From the NCBI GenBank assembly GCA_910575725.1, contig CAJTFE010000027.1, positions 1 through 64,000 on the forward strand: a DNA stretch of 64,000 nt, in the 5' to 3' direction. Every line of letters begins with the position of its first letter. The first letter of the stretch is position 1. Under the pieces are notes generated by a model. That model had not been told where the DNA came from. It searched no databases and was given only the letters and a program-made list of their open reading frames with translations. Both the position numbers and the translations under genes were made by a program. This document shows, in pieces, positions 56,099-64,000 of this stretch. This DNA comes from Clostridia bacterium. Lineage in GTDB: Bacteria > Bacillota > Clostridia > Lachnospirales > Lachnospiraceae.

Positions 56099-56210
56099 CA
56101 GTAAGTGCCTTCCAGTGCACAAATCGATTTACAGACGCATGTTTTTTGCGGCTGGAAATTGATTTCATATCCCGTGTACTGGAAGACACTTACGGAACTA
56201 TAAATAGGAG
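56099..56210 (+). repeat. Family A hairpin element, second of two before aroA, different arms
   Basis: The core matches its neighbour, but the outer arms are AAGTGCCTTCCAG and CTGGAAGACACTT, complementary except for one mismatch and unlike the ATATCCCTCAAAG arms six bases away. It ends ATAAATAGGAG, the aroA ribosome binding site. Confidence 0.9.
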
Positions 56211-56216
56211 CAGAAA

Positions 56217-57494
56217 ATGATATTTACGCGTAAAAAGAATCTAAAAGGTAAACTCACCGTCCCCGGCGACAAATCTATCTCCCACCGGGCCGTCATGTTC
56301 GGCGCCCTGGCTGAAGGGCTTACGGAAGTCGAAGGCTTCCTTCCGGGCGCTGACTGCCTTTCTACCATCGACTGCTTCCGCCGGATGGGCATTCTGGTTG
56401 AAGAACAAGGGAAGGAAAGGCTTCTGATTCACGGAAGGGGACTGCATGGGCTTAAAAAGCCCCAGGATATTCTGGATGCAGGCAACAGCGGCACTACGAC
56501 ACGGCTGATCTCCGGCATCTTGAGCGGCCAGGACTTTGAAACCACCCTTACCGGAGATGCCTCCATTCAGAAACGCCCCATGGGCCGCATTATAGAACCC
56601 CTCACTTTGATGGGAGCCTCCATAGAAAGTCTGAAAGGAAACGGCTGCGCACCTCTGCGAATTCAAGGCCGTCCTCTTCACGGCATTCACTATACCACAA
56701 AGGTTGCCTCTGCCCAGGTGAAATCTGCCATTCTCCTAGCCGGCTTGTATGGGGACGGCCCCACAAGTGTCACGGAGCCTGCCCTTTCCCGCAATCATAC
56801 GGAGCTGATGCTCCGCTCTTTTGGCGCCAGTGTTGAGACGGACGGAACAACGGCTTCCATAAAACCTCAGCCGCGCCTTACGGGGCAGAAGGTTTGTGTG
56901 CCCGGCGATATTTCTTCCGCCGCCTATTTTCTTGCCGCCGGATGTATCACCCCCGGTTCTGAGCTTTTGATTCAAAATGTAGGCGTCAATCCCACCCGGG
57001 ACGGCATTCTGCGTGTTTTAAAAAGGATGGGGGCGGATGTGGCTGTTTTCCCAGCAGACAACAGTGACGGGGAGCCTGTGGCGGATCTTCTGGTCAAAAC
57101 CTCCCGTTTACAGGGCTGTATTCTGGAAGGGGATCTGATTCCTGCCCTGATTGATGAGATTCCGGTAATTGCGGTGATGGCCTGTTTTGCGGAAGGAAGA
57201 ACGGTTATTCGGGATGCTGCGGAACTGAAGGTAAAAGAATCCAACCGGATTGACGTTATGGTAAAGAATCTGTCCGCTATGGGCGCGCATATCACAGCCA
57301 CAGAGGACGGAATGATCATTGAGGGCGGCTATCCCTTGCATGGAGCTGTCATTGACAGCCGACTGGATCACCGGATTGCCATGTCTTTTGCCATTGCAGG
57401 GCTGAATGCAGACGGAGAAACTAAGATTCTTGGCGCAGAGTGTGTGAATATCTCTTATCCCGGGTTTTATAGGGATTTGGATGTCATTGGATAA
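56217..57494 (+). CDS. aroA: 3-phosphoshikimate 1-carboxyvinyltransferase (EPSP synthase)
   Basis: The 425-residue enzyme joins phosphoenolpyruvate to shikimate 3-phosphate. Signature segments are [67 protein letters not shown] and [16 protein letters not shown]. Sequence around GNSGTTTRL suggests the Bacillus-like class rather than the E. coli one, though this is only an impression. Its last codons overlap the 3' end of the convergent queA by 11 bp. Confidence 0.95.
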   Translation: MIFTRKKNLKGKLTVPGDKSISHRAVMFGALAEGLTEVEGFLPGADCLSTIDCFRRMGILVEEQGKERLLIHGRGLHGLKKPQDILDAGNSGTTTRLISGILSGQDFETTLTGDASIQKRPMGRIIEPLTLMGASIESLKGNGCAPLRIQGRPLHGIHYTTKVASAQVKSAILLAGLYGDGPTSVTEPALSRNHTELMLRSFGASVETDGTTASIKPQPRLTGQKVCVPGDISSAAYFLAAGCITPGSELLIQNVGVNPTRDGILRVLKRMGADVAVFPADNSDGEPVADLLVKTSRLQGCILEGDLIPALIDEIPVIAVMACFAEGRTVIRDAAELKVKESNRIDVMVKNLSAMGAHITATEDGMIIEGGYPLHGAVIDSRLDHRIAMSFAIAGLNADGETKILGAECVNISYPGFYRDLDVIG

Positions 57495-58509
57495 ACATCG
57501 CATCCCCAAAAGAAAAGAACCGGTACCGCTCCTTTACCGCCTCCTCATAAGCCGCCATCACCTGCTCCTTTCCGGAAAAGGCTGACACAAGCATCAAAAG
57601 GGTGGATTCCGGCAGATGAAAGTTGGTGATCAGAGCATCCATCAGCTTAAATCCATAGCCTGGATAAATGAAAATATCTGTCCAGCCGCTGCCTGCGTGA
57701 AGTACTCCCTTCTCATCTGCCGCCGATTCCAGGGTCCGGCAGCTTGTGGTTCCCACGCAGATTACCCGGCCTCCCGCTCCCTTTGTCTCGTTGATCAGCC
57801 GGGCCTGCTCCTCTTCTATCATATAAAATTCCGAATGCATATGGTGCTTTGCTACATCCTCCACCTTCACCGGACGGAAGGTGCCAAGCCCCACATGAAG
57901 AGTTACATGGGCAAGCTTTACGCCCTTTTCCTTAATCGCTTCCAGAAGCTCCGGCGTAAAATGAAGCCCAGCCGTAGGAGCCGCAGCCGATCCCTCATGC
58001 CTGGCATAAACAGTCTGATACCGGTTTTTATCCTTTAATTGATGGGTGATATAGGGCGGCAGAGGCATCTGTCCCAGCCTGTCCAGGATTTCCTCAAAAA
58101 TCCCCTCATAAGTAAAGCGGATACGGCGGTTCCCTTCCTCCACCACCTCCAGCACTTCCCCTGTAAGAAGCCCTTCTCCGAAGGAAATTCGCACTCCCGG
58201 CCGCGCCTTCTTTCCCGGCTTAACCAAGGTTTCCCATACATTGTCCTCACAGCGCTTTAGAAGCAGAACCTCGATGCCTGCCCCCGTTCCTTCCTTTACG
58301 CCCATAAGCCGGGCCGGGATCACCTTGGTATTATTTACCACCAGGCAGTCCCCTGGATGCAGAAAATCAACAATCTCCCGGAATACTCGGTGCTCCCTCT
58401 CTCCCGTCTTGCGGTCCAGAACCAGAAGCCTGGAACTGCTCCGCTCCTCCAAAGGATCCTGTGCAATCAATTCCTGGGGTAAATCATAATAAAAATCACT
58501 CGTTTTCAT
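57484..58509 (-). CDS. queA: S-adenosylmethionine:tRNA ribosyltransferase-isomerase
   Basis: The 341-residue enzyme makes epoxyqueuosine in tRNA from the ribose of S-adenosylmethionine. It has the family segments [64 protein letters not shown] and [17 protein letters not shown]. Length is standard. GGAAG precedes the start. The gene converges on aroA with overlapping stop regions and no visible terminator between them. Confidence 0.96.
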   Translation of the reverse strand: MKTSDFYYDLPQELIAQDPLEERSSSRLLVLDRKTGEREHRVFREIVDFLHPGDCLVVNNTKVIPARLMGVKEGTGAGIEVLLLKRCEDNVWETLVKPGKKARPGVRISFGEGLLTGEVLEVVEEGNRRIRFTYEGIFEEILDRLGQMPLPPYITHQLKDKNRYQTVYARHEGSAAAPTAGLHFTPELLEAIKEKGVKLAHVTLHVGLGTFRPVKVEDVAKHHMHSEFYMIEEEQARLINETKGAGGRVICVGTTSCRTLESAADEKGVLHAGSGWTDIFIYPGYGFKLMDALITNFHLPESTLLMLVSAFSGKEQVMAAYEEAVKERYRFFSFGDAMFIQ

Positions 58510-58521
58510 TGGAACGCTTCC

Positions 58522-59457
58522 TTACATATATTTTTTCTTTTTAAAGTAGAATAGAATTCCTGCCACCACGGTAATGCTGAGCACAATCACATACACATAG
58601 CCAAACCTCCAGACAAGCTCCGGCATATTGGTAAAATTCATGCCGTACCACCCTGCAATCAGCGTCAGAGGCTGGAAAATAATAGTCACAATGGTGAACA
58701 GCTTCATGGTATTATTGAGGTTGTAATTGAGGGTGGCATCTAAAGCCTCTCTCAAGTGAATCAGATTGTCGCAGAGCAGCTGGGTATTGTTGCTCAGCCG
58801 CTCGGATTTGTCCGTGAAAATCTTAAAGTAGCGCAGATCCTCTTCCTCAAATAGATCATTTTCATTTTCCTGGAGGGCCTCCCCGATGTCAATCAGCTGA
58901 TCGTAATAATTCTTCAAGGTAGACAGGCGGTTTCGAAGATCAAAAATCTCTTTGTTCAGATCCTCGTCGATCTTGCCGTTGACCACCTCACGCTCCATGG
59001 CAATGATCTGCCGCTCTGTCATGACGAGTCCCCGGTTGCCGCTGGATAAGAGCCGCTCCAGCACGCCGTAGATCACTTTCTCCATAGTAGCATTCTGACG
59101 GAAACGCCCGATGGCGTCCTGAAACATCTGGCGGATGCTGTCGCCCTTATCAATGATTTTCACTATAATAAACAGATTTTTTTTAATAAAAAAACCGATC
59201 CGGTTCCGCTTGCTGCTTAAGTTCAGAATATCCACAATGTTGATCATGCCGAAACTGAATTCATCGTACACATCGATGCTTGTCCGAAAATGGGTAAAAT
59301 CGGTCATGCAGTCCTTCACCGCTACCTCAGACAGGCCCAGCTTGTCATAGCATTTGCGCAGCTCCTCCAGGGTCAGATAGCCTACGCAGATATCATGGCT
59401 GTCAATCTGCTCCAAGGCGACCTCCCGGATCTCCTTCTCATGTATGGAATAAAACAT
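58522..59457 (-). CDS. corA: CorA-family divalent cation transporter
   Basis: The 311-residue protein has the CorA plan: a soluble N-terminal domain, long helices, and two C-terminal membrane helices with the selectivity motif GMN in AGWYGMNFTNMPE near residue 276. It carries Mg2+ or related ions into the cell. The N-terminal FYSIHEKEIREVALEQ region is short, typical of clostridial CorA. GGGGG precedes the ATG at normal spacing. It lies between queA and a YihY-family gene, all on the minus strand. Confidence 0.92.
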   Translation of the reverse strand: MFYSIHEKEIREVALEQIDSHDICVGYLTLEELRKCYDKLGLSEVAVKDCMTDFTHFRTSIDVYDEFSFGMINIVDILNLSSKRNRIGFFIKKNLFIIVKIIDKGDSIRQMFQDAIGRFRQNATMEKVIYGVLERLLSSGNRGLVMTERQIIAMEREVVNGKIDEDLNKEIFDLRNRLSTLKNYYDQLIDIGEALQENENDLFEEEDLRYFKIFTDKSERLSNNTQLLCDNLIHLREALDATLNYNLNNTMKLFTIVTIIFQPLTLIAGWYGMNFTNMPELVWRFGYVYVIVLSITVVAGILFYFKKKKYM

Positions 59458-59535
59458 TCTGCCAAGCCCCCTCTCTTTTGTCTTATAACGGAAAGCATAA
59501 TTTATTCTATCACGGACAAATATCCGGTGTCACGT

Positions 59536-60414
59536 TTATTTTTCCGTTTTGTTTTTTTTCTCTTCGTGGAGCAGGCTCCGGTAACGGCTGACCATACGGA
59601 ACTGTTCTTCAAAGTAGGAATTGATCTCCGCTCCCAGAAGTATGATGTACATACAGAAATACAGCCACAGCATTGCCAGGATAATCGTTGTCAGGCTTCC
59701 GTACATATTGCTCAGTCCCGGCGTATACGTCACGTAAAGGGAAAATCCGATGGAAAAGAGATACCAGCAGACAGAGGAAAATACAGCTCCCGGGGCCTGG
59801 CTCAAAAGCTTTGCCTTCCGATTGGGCACAAATTTGTAGAGGAGCATAAACACCAGCGTCAGAAATGCAATGGAAACCACATCCTTTAACCGCAGAATCA
59901 TGCCCGTAATCACAGCCAGAAAAGGCATATGCACCATAGCCGCCTGGTGGATGGAATTTCCGAATACCAGAACCACCAGGGACAAAATAATGGAAATCAC
60001 AAAGATAAGGGTGTAAATGGCAGAGCGGAACCGCAGAACAATATAATTCCGCAATTCCTCCACATCATACACGGAATTCATGCCCCGCATCAGAGCCAGA
60101 AATCCCTTTCCGGCAGACCAGGCCGCCGTAATCGCAGAAAGGGATACGGTTACCGCTGTCTTACTGTAGACCTCGTTGATAATATCTATCACAAACCCGT
60201 TCATACTGTCGGGAAAAATCACCTGCGCCGCCCCATAGATATCCGCCCGGGTCAGTGTCGTATACTGAATCAGCGTCAGCAGCAGAATGATAAAAGGGAT
60301 AAAGGAAAGCATAATAAAGTAGGCACTCTGTGCCGCATAAGCGCCTACGTGATCCTCATTCATGGCCTTTAAAAAGCCCCTTACCAGTTTTATGATTTTC
60401 TGAATCAGTTTCAT
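59536..60414 (-). CDS. YihY/virulence factor BrkB family membrane protein
   Basis: The 292-residue protein has six membrane segments and the family signatures AYAAQSAYFIMLSFIPFIILLLTLIQYT at the N-terminus, AAWSAGKGFLALMRGMNSVYDVEE in the middle and PGAVFSSVCWYLFSIGFSLYVTY, MYGSLTTIILAMLWLYFCMYIILLGAEINS near the end. The family was once misnamed ribonuclease BN; its function is not settled. The C-terminal tail is basic (HEEKKNKTEK). Confidence 0.9.
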   Translation of the reverse strand: MKLIQKIIKLVRGFLKAMNEDHVGAYAAQSAYFIMLSFIPFIILLLTLIQYTTLTRADIYGAAQVIFPDSMNGFVIDIINEVYSKTAVTVSLSAITAAWSAGKGFLALMRGMNSVYDVEELRNYIVLRFRSAIYTLIFVISIILSLVVLVFGNSIHQAAMVHMPFLAVITGMILRLKDVVSIAFLTLVFMLLYKFVPNRKAKLLSQAPGAVFSSVCWYLFSIGFSLYVTYTPGLSNMYGSLTTIILAMLWLYFCMYIILLGAEINSYFEEQFRMVSRYRSLLHEEKKNKTEK

Positions 60415-60460
60415 TCTATTCCCTCTATGTCTGTCTTTTAAAACTATCCTGGATATCTTA

Positions 60461-62020
60461 TCATAAAGTATGAATCGCCGTCAATTCCACGTCCGTATAA
60501 AAGAAACGGAGTATTTCCTCAAAGCTTTTTCCCTGTTCCGCCATTCCGTTTGCGCCGTTCTGGCTCATCCCTACTCCGTGCCCATAGCCGCCTCCCTGGA
60601 AGCGGAAACCGGACAAGATCCCTTCCTCGTCGAATACCGGGGTGACAATCAGATAAGCGCTGGGAAGCAGGGTTCCTCCCTCTGCCGTGGTTCCGTCCTG
60701 CCGGACAATGACGCCGCCCTTTACATTTAAAAGGGCTCTCACATTGTACTCCGTGGCAATCTCGATAGTCCGGCGGCTTCCGCTGATGCGCATGCGCTGG
60801 ACGGCTCCTCCCTCATTTCGCTCCAGAATCTCGATTTCCTTTATGGTTCCGATGGTCTCCACGGGCCTGCTTACAAAATTCCGCCCCCGTTTTGTCCGGA
60901 CGGCCTCTGGGTTTGCTTCATAACGGCTCTTAAGGACTTCATTCAGGTTATCAGAGAGGGTTTCCACGTCAATTTCCGTCTCCCACCGATACCAGCTTAC
61001 CTTGCGGTCATAACAGGTGTCGTCTGTTTCAAGAATAAACGCTGTGAAAACTTCCTCATCTGTCATATCCAGGCATTCGCCTGCCTCGTTGACGGTCTTT
61101 CCTCTTAAGTAGGGGGTCATCTCCGAAGATCCCTCCCACCAGACCTCTTCGTTTCCCGTATAGCCGCAGGAGGTGGAAAAGTAATATGCCGTAATGGGCT
61201 GTCCCTGACTTGTCAAAATCAGATCTGCCGTCTCCTCCACGGCCTGAGTGGTGCTTTCTGCCGGGCTGGTGTTGTTGTATACCTGGTAGCGGACGCTGTC
61301 GTCCACATGGGCTTCGTAGTCGGGATAACCATAGGACTGCAGGTGCTTGTAGGCGTAGGTTCTGGCACAGACAGCCTGAGCCTTCAGCGCTTCCTGAGAA
61401 TAACGGGAAGGCATTTCGCTTGGCACTACATAGTTGAGGTAGGTCTCCAGGGGCAGCTCATTGACCAGCACAAAGCCTCCTTCCACCGGCCAGATCTCCA
61501 GGGTTCCTTCGTAGGAGGGCGCTCCGTATCCCCGGTTTATGCTGGCCACCGAGACAGGCTCTGCCTGCCCCTCTTCTCTGTTTCGAATCACAAAGCAGGC
61601 CGGAGCCTCTGCCAGAAGCTCGCCGTTTAGAAACAGGCTTTCCTCCTCTCTGGAAAAGGTCAGTTCCACACCGCTGCCGTACTCCGTCTCCAGGCTTTCG
61701 TTTTCATCCGTTCCTTTCCCCAGAACCACAAGCTCCTGGCCGCAGACCAGCTTTACCGTCTCATGGATTTCGCTTTCAAAACCGTCTGTTTTTAAAAGCA
61801 CCCGGATGCTGCCGTTGTAAACCGGCGTCTTTCTCTCCGGCTCCTTCTCTTCCTCTGGCTCCGTCTCGGGCGCCTCTTCCTCCTGCGTGGGCGGTTCTGT
61901 TTTTTCTGGCTGCTTTTGGGGTTCCTCTTTTGTCTTGACCAGAAGCACGGCCAGGATCAGTATTCCAATGGCTAACAGGTACAGCTTTGTTTTCAGCATG
62001 GGATCGATCTGTTTTCTCAT
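60461..62020 (-). CDS. SpoIID/LytB-domain protein
   Basis: The 519-residue protein has a membrane helix at about 9-26, a Pro/Glu-rich linker (about 30-65), and a SpoIID domain: LPLETYLNYVVPSEMPSRYSQEALKAQAVCARTYAY with the catalytic Glu, TAYYFSTSCGYTGNEEVWW, and GGGYGHGVGMSQNGANGMAEQGKSFEEILRFFYT. SpoIID cuts glycan strands during spore engulfment. The length and the charged linker point to a SpoIID-like paralogue, so a role in sporulation is likely but not certain. AAGGAC precedes the start. Confidence 0.9.
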   Translation of the reverse strand: MRKQIDPMLKTKLYLLAIGILILAVLLVKTKEEPQKQPEKTEPPTQEEEAPETEPEEEKEPERKTPVYNGSIRVLLKTDGFESEIHETVKLVCGQELVVLGKGTDENESLETEYGSGVELTFSREEESLFLNGELLAEAPACFVIRNREEGQAEPVSVASINRGYGAPSYEGTLEIWPVEGGFVLVNELPLETYLNYVVPSEMPSRYSQEALKAQAVCARTYAYKHLQSYGYPDYEAHVDDSVRYQVYNNTSPAESTTQAVEETADLILTSQGQPITAYYFSTSCGYTGNEEVWWEGSSEMTPYLRGKTVNEAGECLDMTDEEVFTAFILETDDTCYDRKVSWYRWETEIDVETLSDNLNEVLKSRYEANPEAVRTKRGRNFVSRPVETIGTIKEIEILERNEGGAVQRMRISGSRRTIEIATEYNVRALLNVKGGVIVRQDGTTAEGGTLLPSAYLIVTPVFDEEGILSGFRFQGGGYGHGVGMSQNGANGMAEQGKSFEEILRFFYTDVELTAIHTL

Positions 62021-62107
62021 CTTAACCTGTCCTTAAAAATCATTCTTATCTTTTACTTTATTCTCAAGGGGCTGTATTTAGAAGCTTTTCCAGGAATGTC
62101 ATGCCGC

Positions 62108-62138
62108 AAAAAAGCAGCCGCATTACGGCTGCTTTTCT
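62108..62138 (-). terminator. Terminator of the 6S RNA gene
   Basis: GCAGCCGTAATGCGGCTGC forms an eight-base stem followed on the minus strand by TTTTTT. It begins directly after the closing stem of the RNA. Confidence 0.85.
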
Positions 62139-62140
62139 TT

Positions 62141-62328
62141 AAGTAAACCCAAAATGCCGTCTCCGCAATTTTGACGCCTAGCAGAGCTAGGTGGGTAACC
62201 TCAACAGCCCTTCTGCCTTCCACTGCAAACGGAGGCCTGACATCCGAACTGCGATTTTGGAATCCCATGAACGTAAATGTAGGTTCAAAATAGCGGCTCA
62301 ACGAACACCCCAGGATTTACTTTCTTAT
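62141..62328 (-). ncRNA. ssrS: 6S RNA
   Basis: The transcript of about 185 bases starts after a consensus-like promoter and ends at a terminator. Its ends pair as AAGTAAATCC with GGGTTTACTT, and the next conserved strings, GGGGTGTTCG and TTGAACCTACATTT, are ones I associate with clostridial 6S RNA. The middle folds into a long hairpin with an open central bubble, the part that mimics a promoter and traps sigma-A RNA polymerase. The assignment is from recognition plus gene layout, not from a covariance search. Confidence 0.8.
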
Positions 62329-62336
62329 CTTTTGTC

Positions 62337-62365
62337 ATTATACCCTATTCTATGCCTCTTGGCAA
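62337..62365 (-). promoter_or_regulatory. Promoter of the 6S RNA gene
   Basis: On the minus strand TTGCCA, 17 bp, a perfect TATAAT. It is one of the strongest promoter matches in the window, as expected for an abundant RNA. Confidence 0.85.
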
Positions 62366-62374
62366 CTAGAAAAT

Positions 62375-63190
62375 TCAAACATAAAATTCATGTCCATGGT
62401 AGGCAAACAACAGCGTCAGACTGTTGCGGAACCATTGAAGATTTTCCGGATTTGCATAGGCCGGCGCCACAAAGTACAGGGCGCCCTGTGAGGGATCCTC
62501 GCCGCAGAGGGCGCGCTCCACGGCCTCTCTGGTGGTATCGGATACCCGTACCCGTTCAATCTTTCCGGTGGCTACCGGGGAGAACTGGGCTCTTCCGCCT
62601 TTTGTCTGATAGACGACTCCTTCTATGGTACTGGGAAATGCGCCGCTTTTGACTCGGTTTAATACCACATTGGCTACCAGCATCCTTCCGGTTACATCCT
62701 CGCCGGAGGCCTCTGCTTCCACGATTTTTAAAAGGGCCGCATAGTCGGCTTCCGATACCTCATAGATCCATCCCTCGTTTCCGAAGGGCTGTACCTCTTC
62801 TGCAAGTGCATTTTCTGCTTCCGCACTCAATGCTTCGGCTTCCTCTTTCTCTGCCGCCTTTCGTTCTTCCTCCTTAGCAGCTTCCTCTATCGCTCTTTGT
62901 TCCTCCTCTTCTGCTGCTCTCTCTTCTGCCTCCTTTCGCTCCTTTTCTGCCTGCTCGGCTGCCTGCCTTGCAAGCTCTTTTTCTATCTCCTGTTCCTCTT
63001 GGATTCTTATAAGCTCGCTTTCTCCCGCTTCTAACCACTCACCGCCTGTTACCTGAAAGCTGATGCAGGCGACTGTTTCGCTTTTGTAAGAGATGTTATT
63101 CATTGCTTCTACTTCTTTCGTATCGGCAGTTACCATAAGCAGGGCTCCCGCCAATCCCAGCACAATTGCACAATCTCTTAACTTGTTCAT
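62375..63190 (-). CDS. SleB-like cell wall hydrolase with coiled coil
   Basis: The 271-residue protein has an N-terminal membrane helix or signal (DCAIVLGLAGALLMVTA), a Glu/Ala/Lys-rich coiled coil at about residues 60-135, and a C-terminal Hydrolase_2 domain with YAALLKIVEAEASGEDVTGRMLVANVVLNRVKSGAFPSTIEGVVYQ. In that domain the Glu of VEAEA is the probable catalytic acid of the lytic transglycosylase. It should act on peptidoglycan outside the membrane, perhaps in germination or wall turnover. The gene is followed by the 6S RNA promoter. Confidence 0.9.
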   Translation of the reverse strand: MNKLRDCAIVLGLAGALLMVTADTKEVEAMNNISYKSETVACISFQVTGGEWLEAGESELIRIQEEQEIEKELARQAAEQAEKERKEAEERAAEEEEQRAIEEAAKEEERKAAEKEEAEALSAEAENALAEEVQPFGNEGWIYEVSEADYAALLKIVEAEASGEDVTGRMLVANVVLNRVKSGAFPSTIEGVVYQTKGGRAQFSPVATGKIERVRVSDTTREAVERALCGEDPSQGALYFVAPAYANPENLQWFRNSLTLLFAYHGHEFYV

Positions 63191-63438
63191 AATACCATAT
63201 TATAAAAAGCTTCCGCCTGTCCGTCAACCGTACATCCATAATTTCATTACTGTTTTTGTAAATTAATTACATTTTTATCCATTTATGAGTTTATTACGGT
63301 GATTGTGGACAAATTTTCTTATAAATGTCTGCGTATTATTAGAAGTTTTTCCGGTTCTAAGCTGCATATAATAATTGCGGATATGTTACACTGATATTAG
63401 TTTTTTTTAATATTTATGAAATATATAAGGAGATTACC

Positions 63439-63945
63439 ATGAAGATCAGAGAAGGTACGAATCTGCTTTTAGGAATTCTTTTTACGATTGTTGCCGGAGT
63501 TCTTCTGCATTTTGCTTATGAATGGAGTATGGAAAACCCCTTTGTGGCTCTGTTTGCTCCGGTGAACGAATCGGTGTGGGAGCATCTGAAAATGCTGTTT
63601 TTCCCGGTTTTTCTATATACGCTTTTTGAGGTGATTGTGCTTTTTAAGACTTCGGGAAGGTTTCTTACTTCGCGGATTGCCGGGGTGCTTTTGGGAATGT
63701 TTTTTATTGTGGCGGCTTTTTTTACTTATACGGGGATCAGTGGGAAGGATTTTCTGGCGGCTGATATTTTGATCTTTGTGTTTAGTGTGTTGGTTACTTT
63801 TTTGTGTTCGCGGTATTTTGAGGTGCAGTGCCCGGGGATGCATCTGCCGCTTTTGGCGAATTATGCGCTTTTGCTGCTGCTGGTGATTTGCTTTTTTTCT
63901 TTTACTTTTAGTCCGCCGGGGCTGCCGATGTTTTATACGGTGTGA
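63439..63945 (+). CDS. DUF6512 family membrane protein
   Basis: The 168-residue protein has five hydrophobic segments and the family-typical AYEWSMENPFVALFAPVNESVWEHLKMLFFPVFLYTLFE near the N-terminus, with PVNESVWEHLKM between the first two helices as the most conserved part. Function is unknown. TAAGGAG precedes the ATG at good spacing. A family C palindrome begins about 11 bp after the stop. The 248-bp gap upstream is AT-rich and holds a TATAAT-like sequence at 63367 but no gene. Confidence 0.85.
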   Translation: MKIREGTNLLLGILFTIVAGVLLHFAYEWSMENPFVALFAPVNESVWEHLKMLFFPVFLYTLFEVIVLFKTSGRFLTSRIAGVLLGMFFIVAAFFTYTGISGKDFLAADILIFVFSVLVTFLCSRYFEVQCPGMHLPLLANYALLLLLVICFFSFTFSPPGLPMFYTV

Positions 63946-63956
63946 GGGGGGAGGGA

Positions 63957-64000
63957 CGCAAAATAAGGCGGCAGGCTTTTCCGTATTCCGTGTTCGGACG
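63957..64000. repeat. Family C palindrome, left part cut by window edge
   Basis: GCAAAATAAGGCGGCAG is the same arm as in the copy downstream of ftsY, and GTGTTCGGACG begins the shared core. The returning half lies beyond the window. Again it directly follows a gene's stop. Confidence 0.8.

Overview
The window reads as chromosomal DNA of an anaerobic, low-to-moderate GC Firmicute, most likely a gut Lachnospiraceae-type clostridium. The evidence is a type III glutamine synthetase, an archaeal-type three-piece glutamate synthase, an ammonium channel fused to a PII domain, the acpP-rnc-smc-ftsY order, SpoIID- and SleB-like cell-wall proteins, a rubrerythrin-type protein and strong AGGAGG ribosome binding sites. 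No tRNA, rRNA, CRISPR array or prophage was seen.

Layout. 1-6.6 kb is a patchwork accessory region: the end of an insertion sequence that cuts a HipA-like kinase gene, a KptA RNA phosphotransferase, a nitroreductase divergent from an HxlR regulator, a LytTR/DUF3021 pair, an XRE regulator whose membrane domain lies in the -1 frame behind a slippery A AAA AAG, and a MarR-flavodoxin pair. 6.6-23.8 kb is a nitrogen island in which every gene makes, moves or uses glutamine or ammonia: carB, carA, purF, pyrG, asnB, amtB-PII and glnN on the minus strand, diverging from a three-gene glutamate synthase on the plus strand. The glnN and glutamate synthase leaders carry hexaloop hairpins that compete with terminators, as in ANTAR-controlled antitermination. 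24-33.6 kb holds a duplicated-domain RhaM protein, threonine dehydratase and the ftsY-smc-rnc-acpP-plsX housekeeping run. 33.9-49.5 kb holds a chemoreceptor with an extracytoplasmic zinc-site domain, nfo, an HD hydrolase, miaB, scpAB, a metallophosphoesterase-rubrerythrin fusion and an EF-G-like GTPase. 49.6-51.3 kb is a MqsRA-like toxin-antitoxin pair whose antitoxin ends in a SocA/Panacea-like domain. The rest holds PBP1A, aroF-tyrA-aroA, queA, corA, a YihY protein, SpoIID, a 6S RNA gene with its promoter and terminator, a SleB-like hydrolase and a DUF6512 membrane protein.

The least explained signal is intergenic. Family A is a hairpin of about 105 bp lying directly upstream of genes and ending in their ribosome binding site (hxlR, purF, amtB, scpA, tyrA remnant, aroA twice, rhaM remnant). 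Family C is a palindrome of about 180-210 bp lying at gene 3' ends (glutamate synthase/rhaM, ftsY, the lipoprotein, DUF6512). In both families the loop-proximal core is recognisably shared, while the outer arms differ between loci yet stay complementary. Family B is a pair of structured repeats of about 140 bp flanking pyrG. I could not assign any of the three to a known class. All functional calls rest on reading the sequence; no database search was run.
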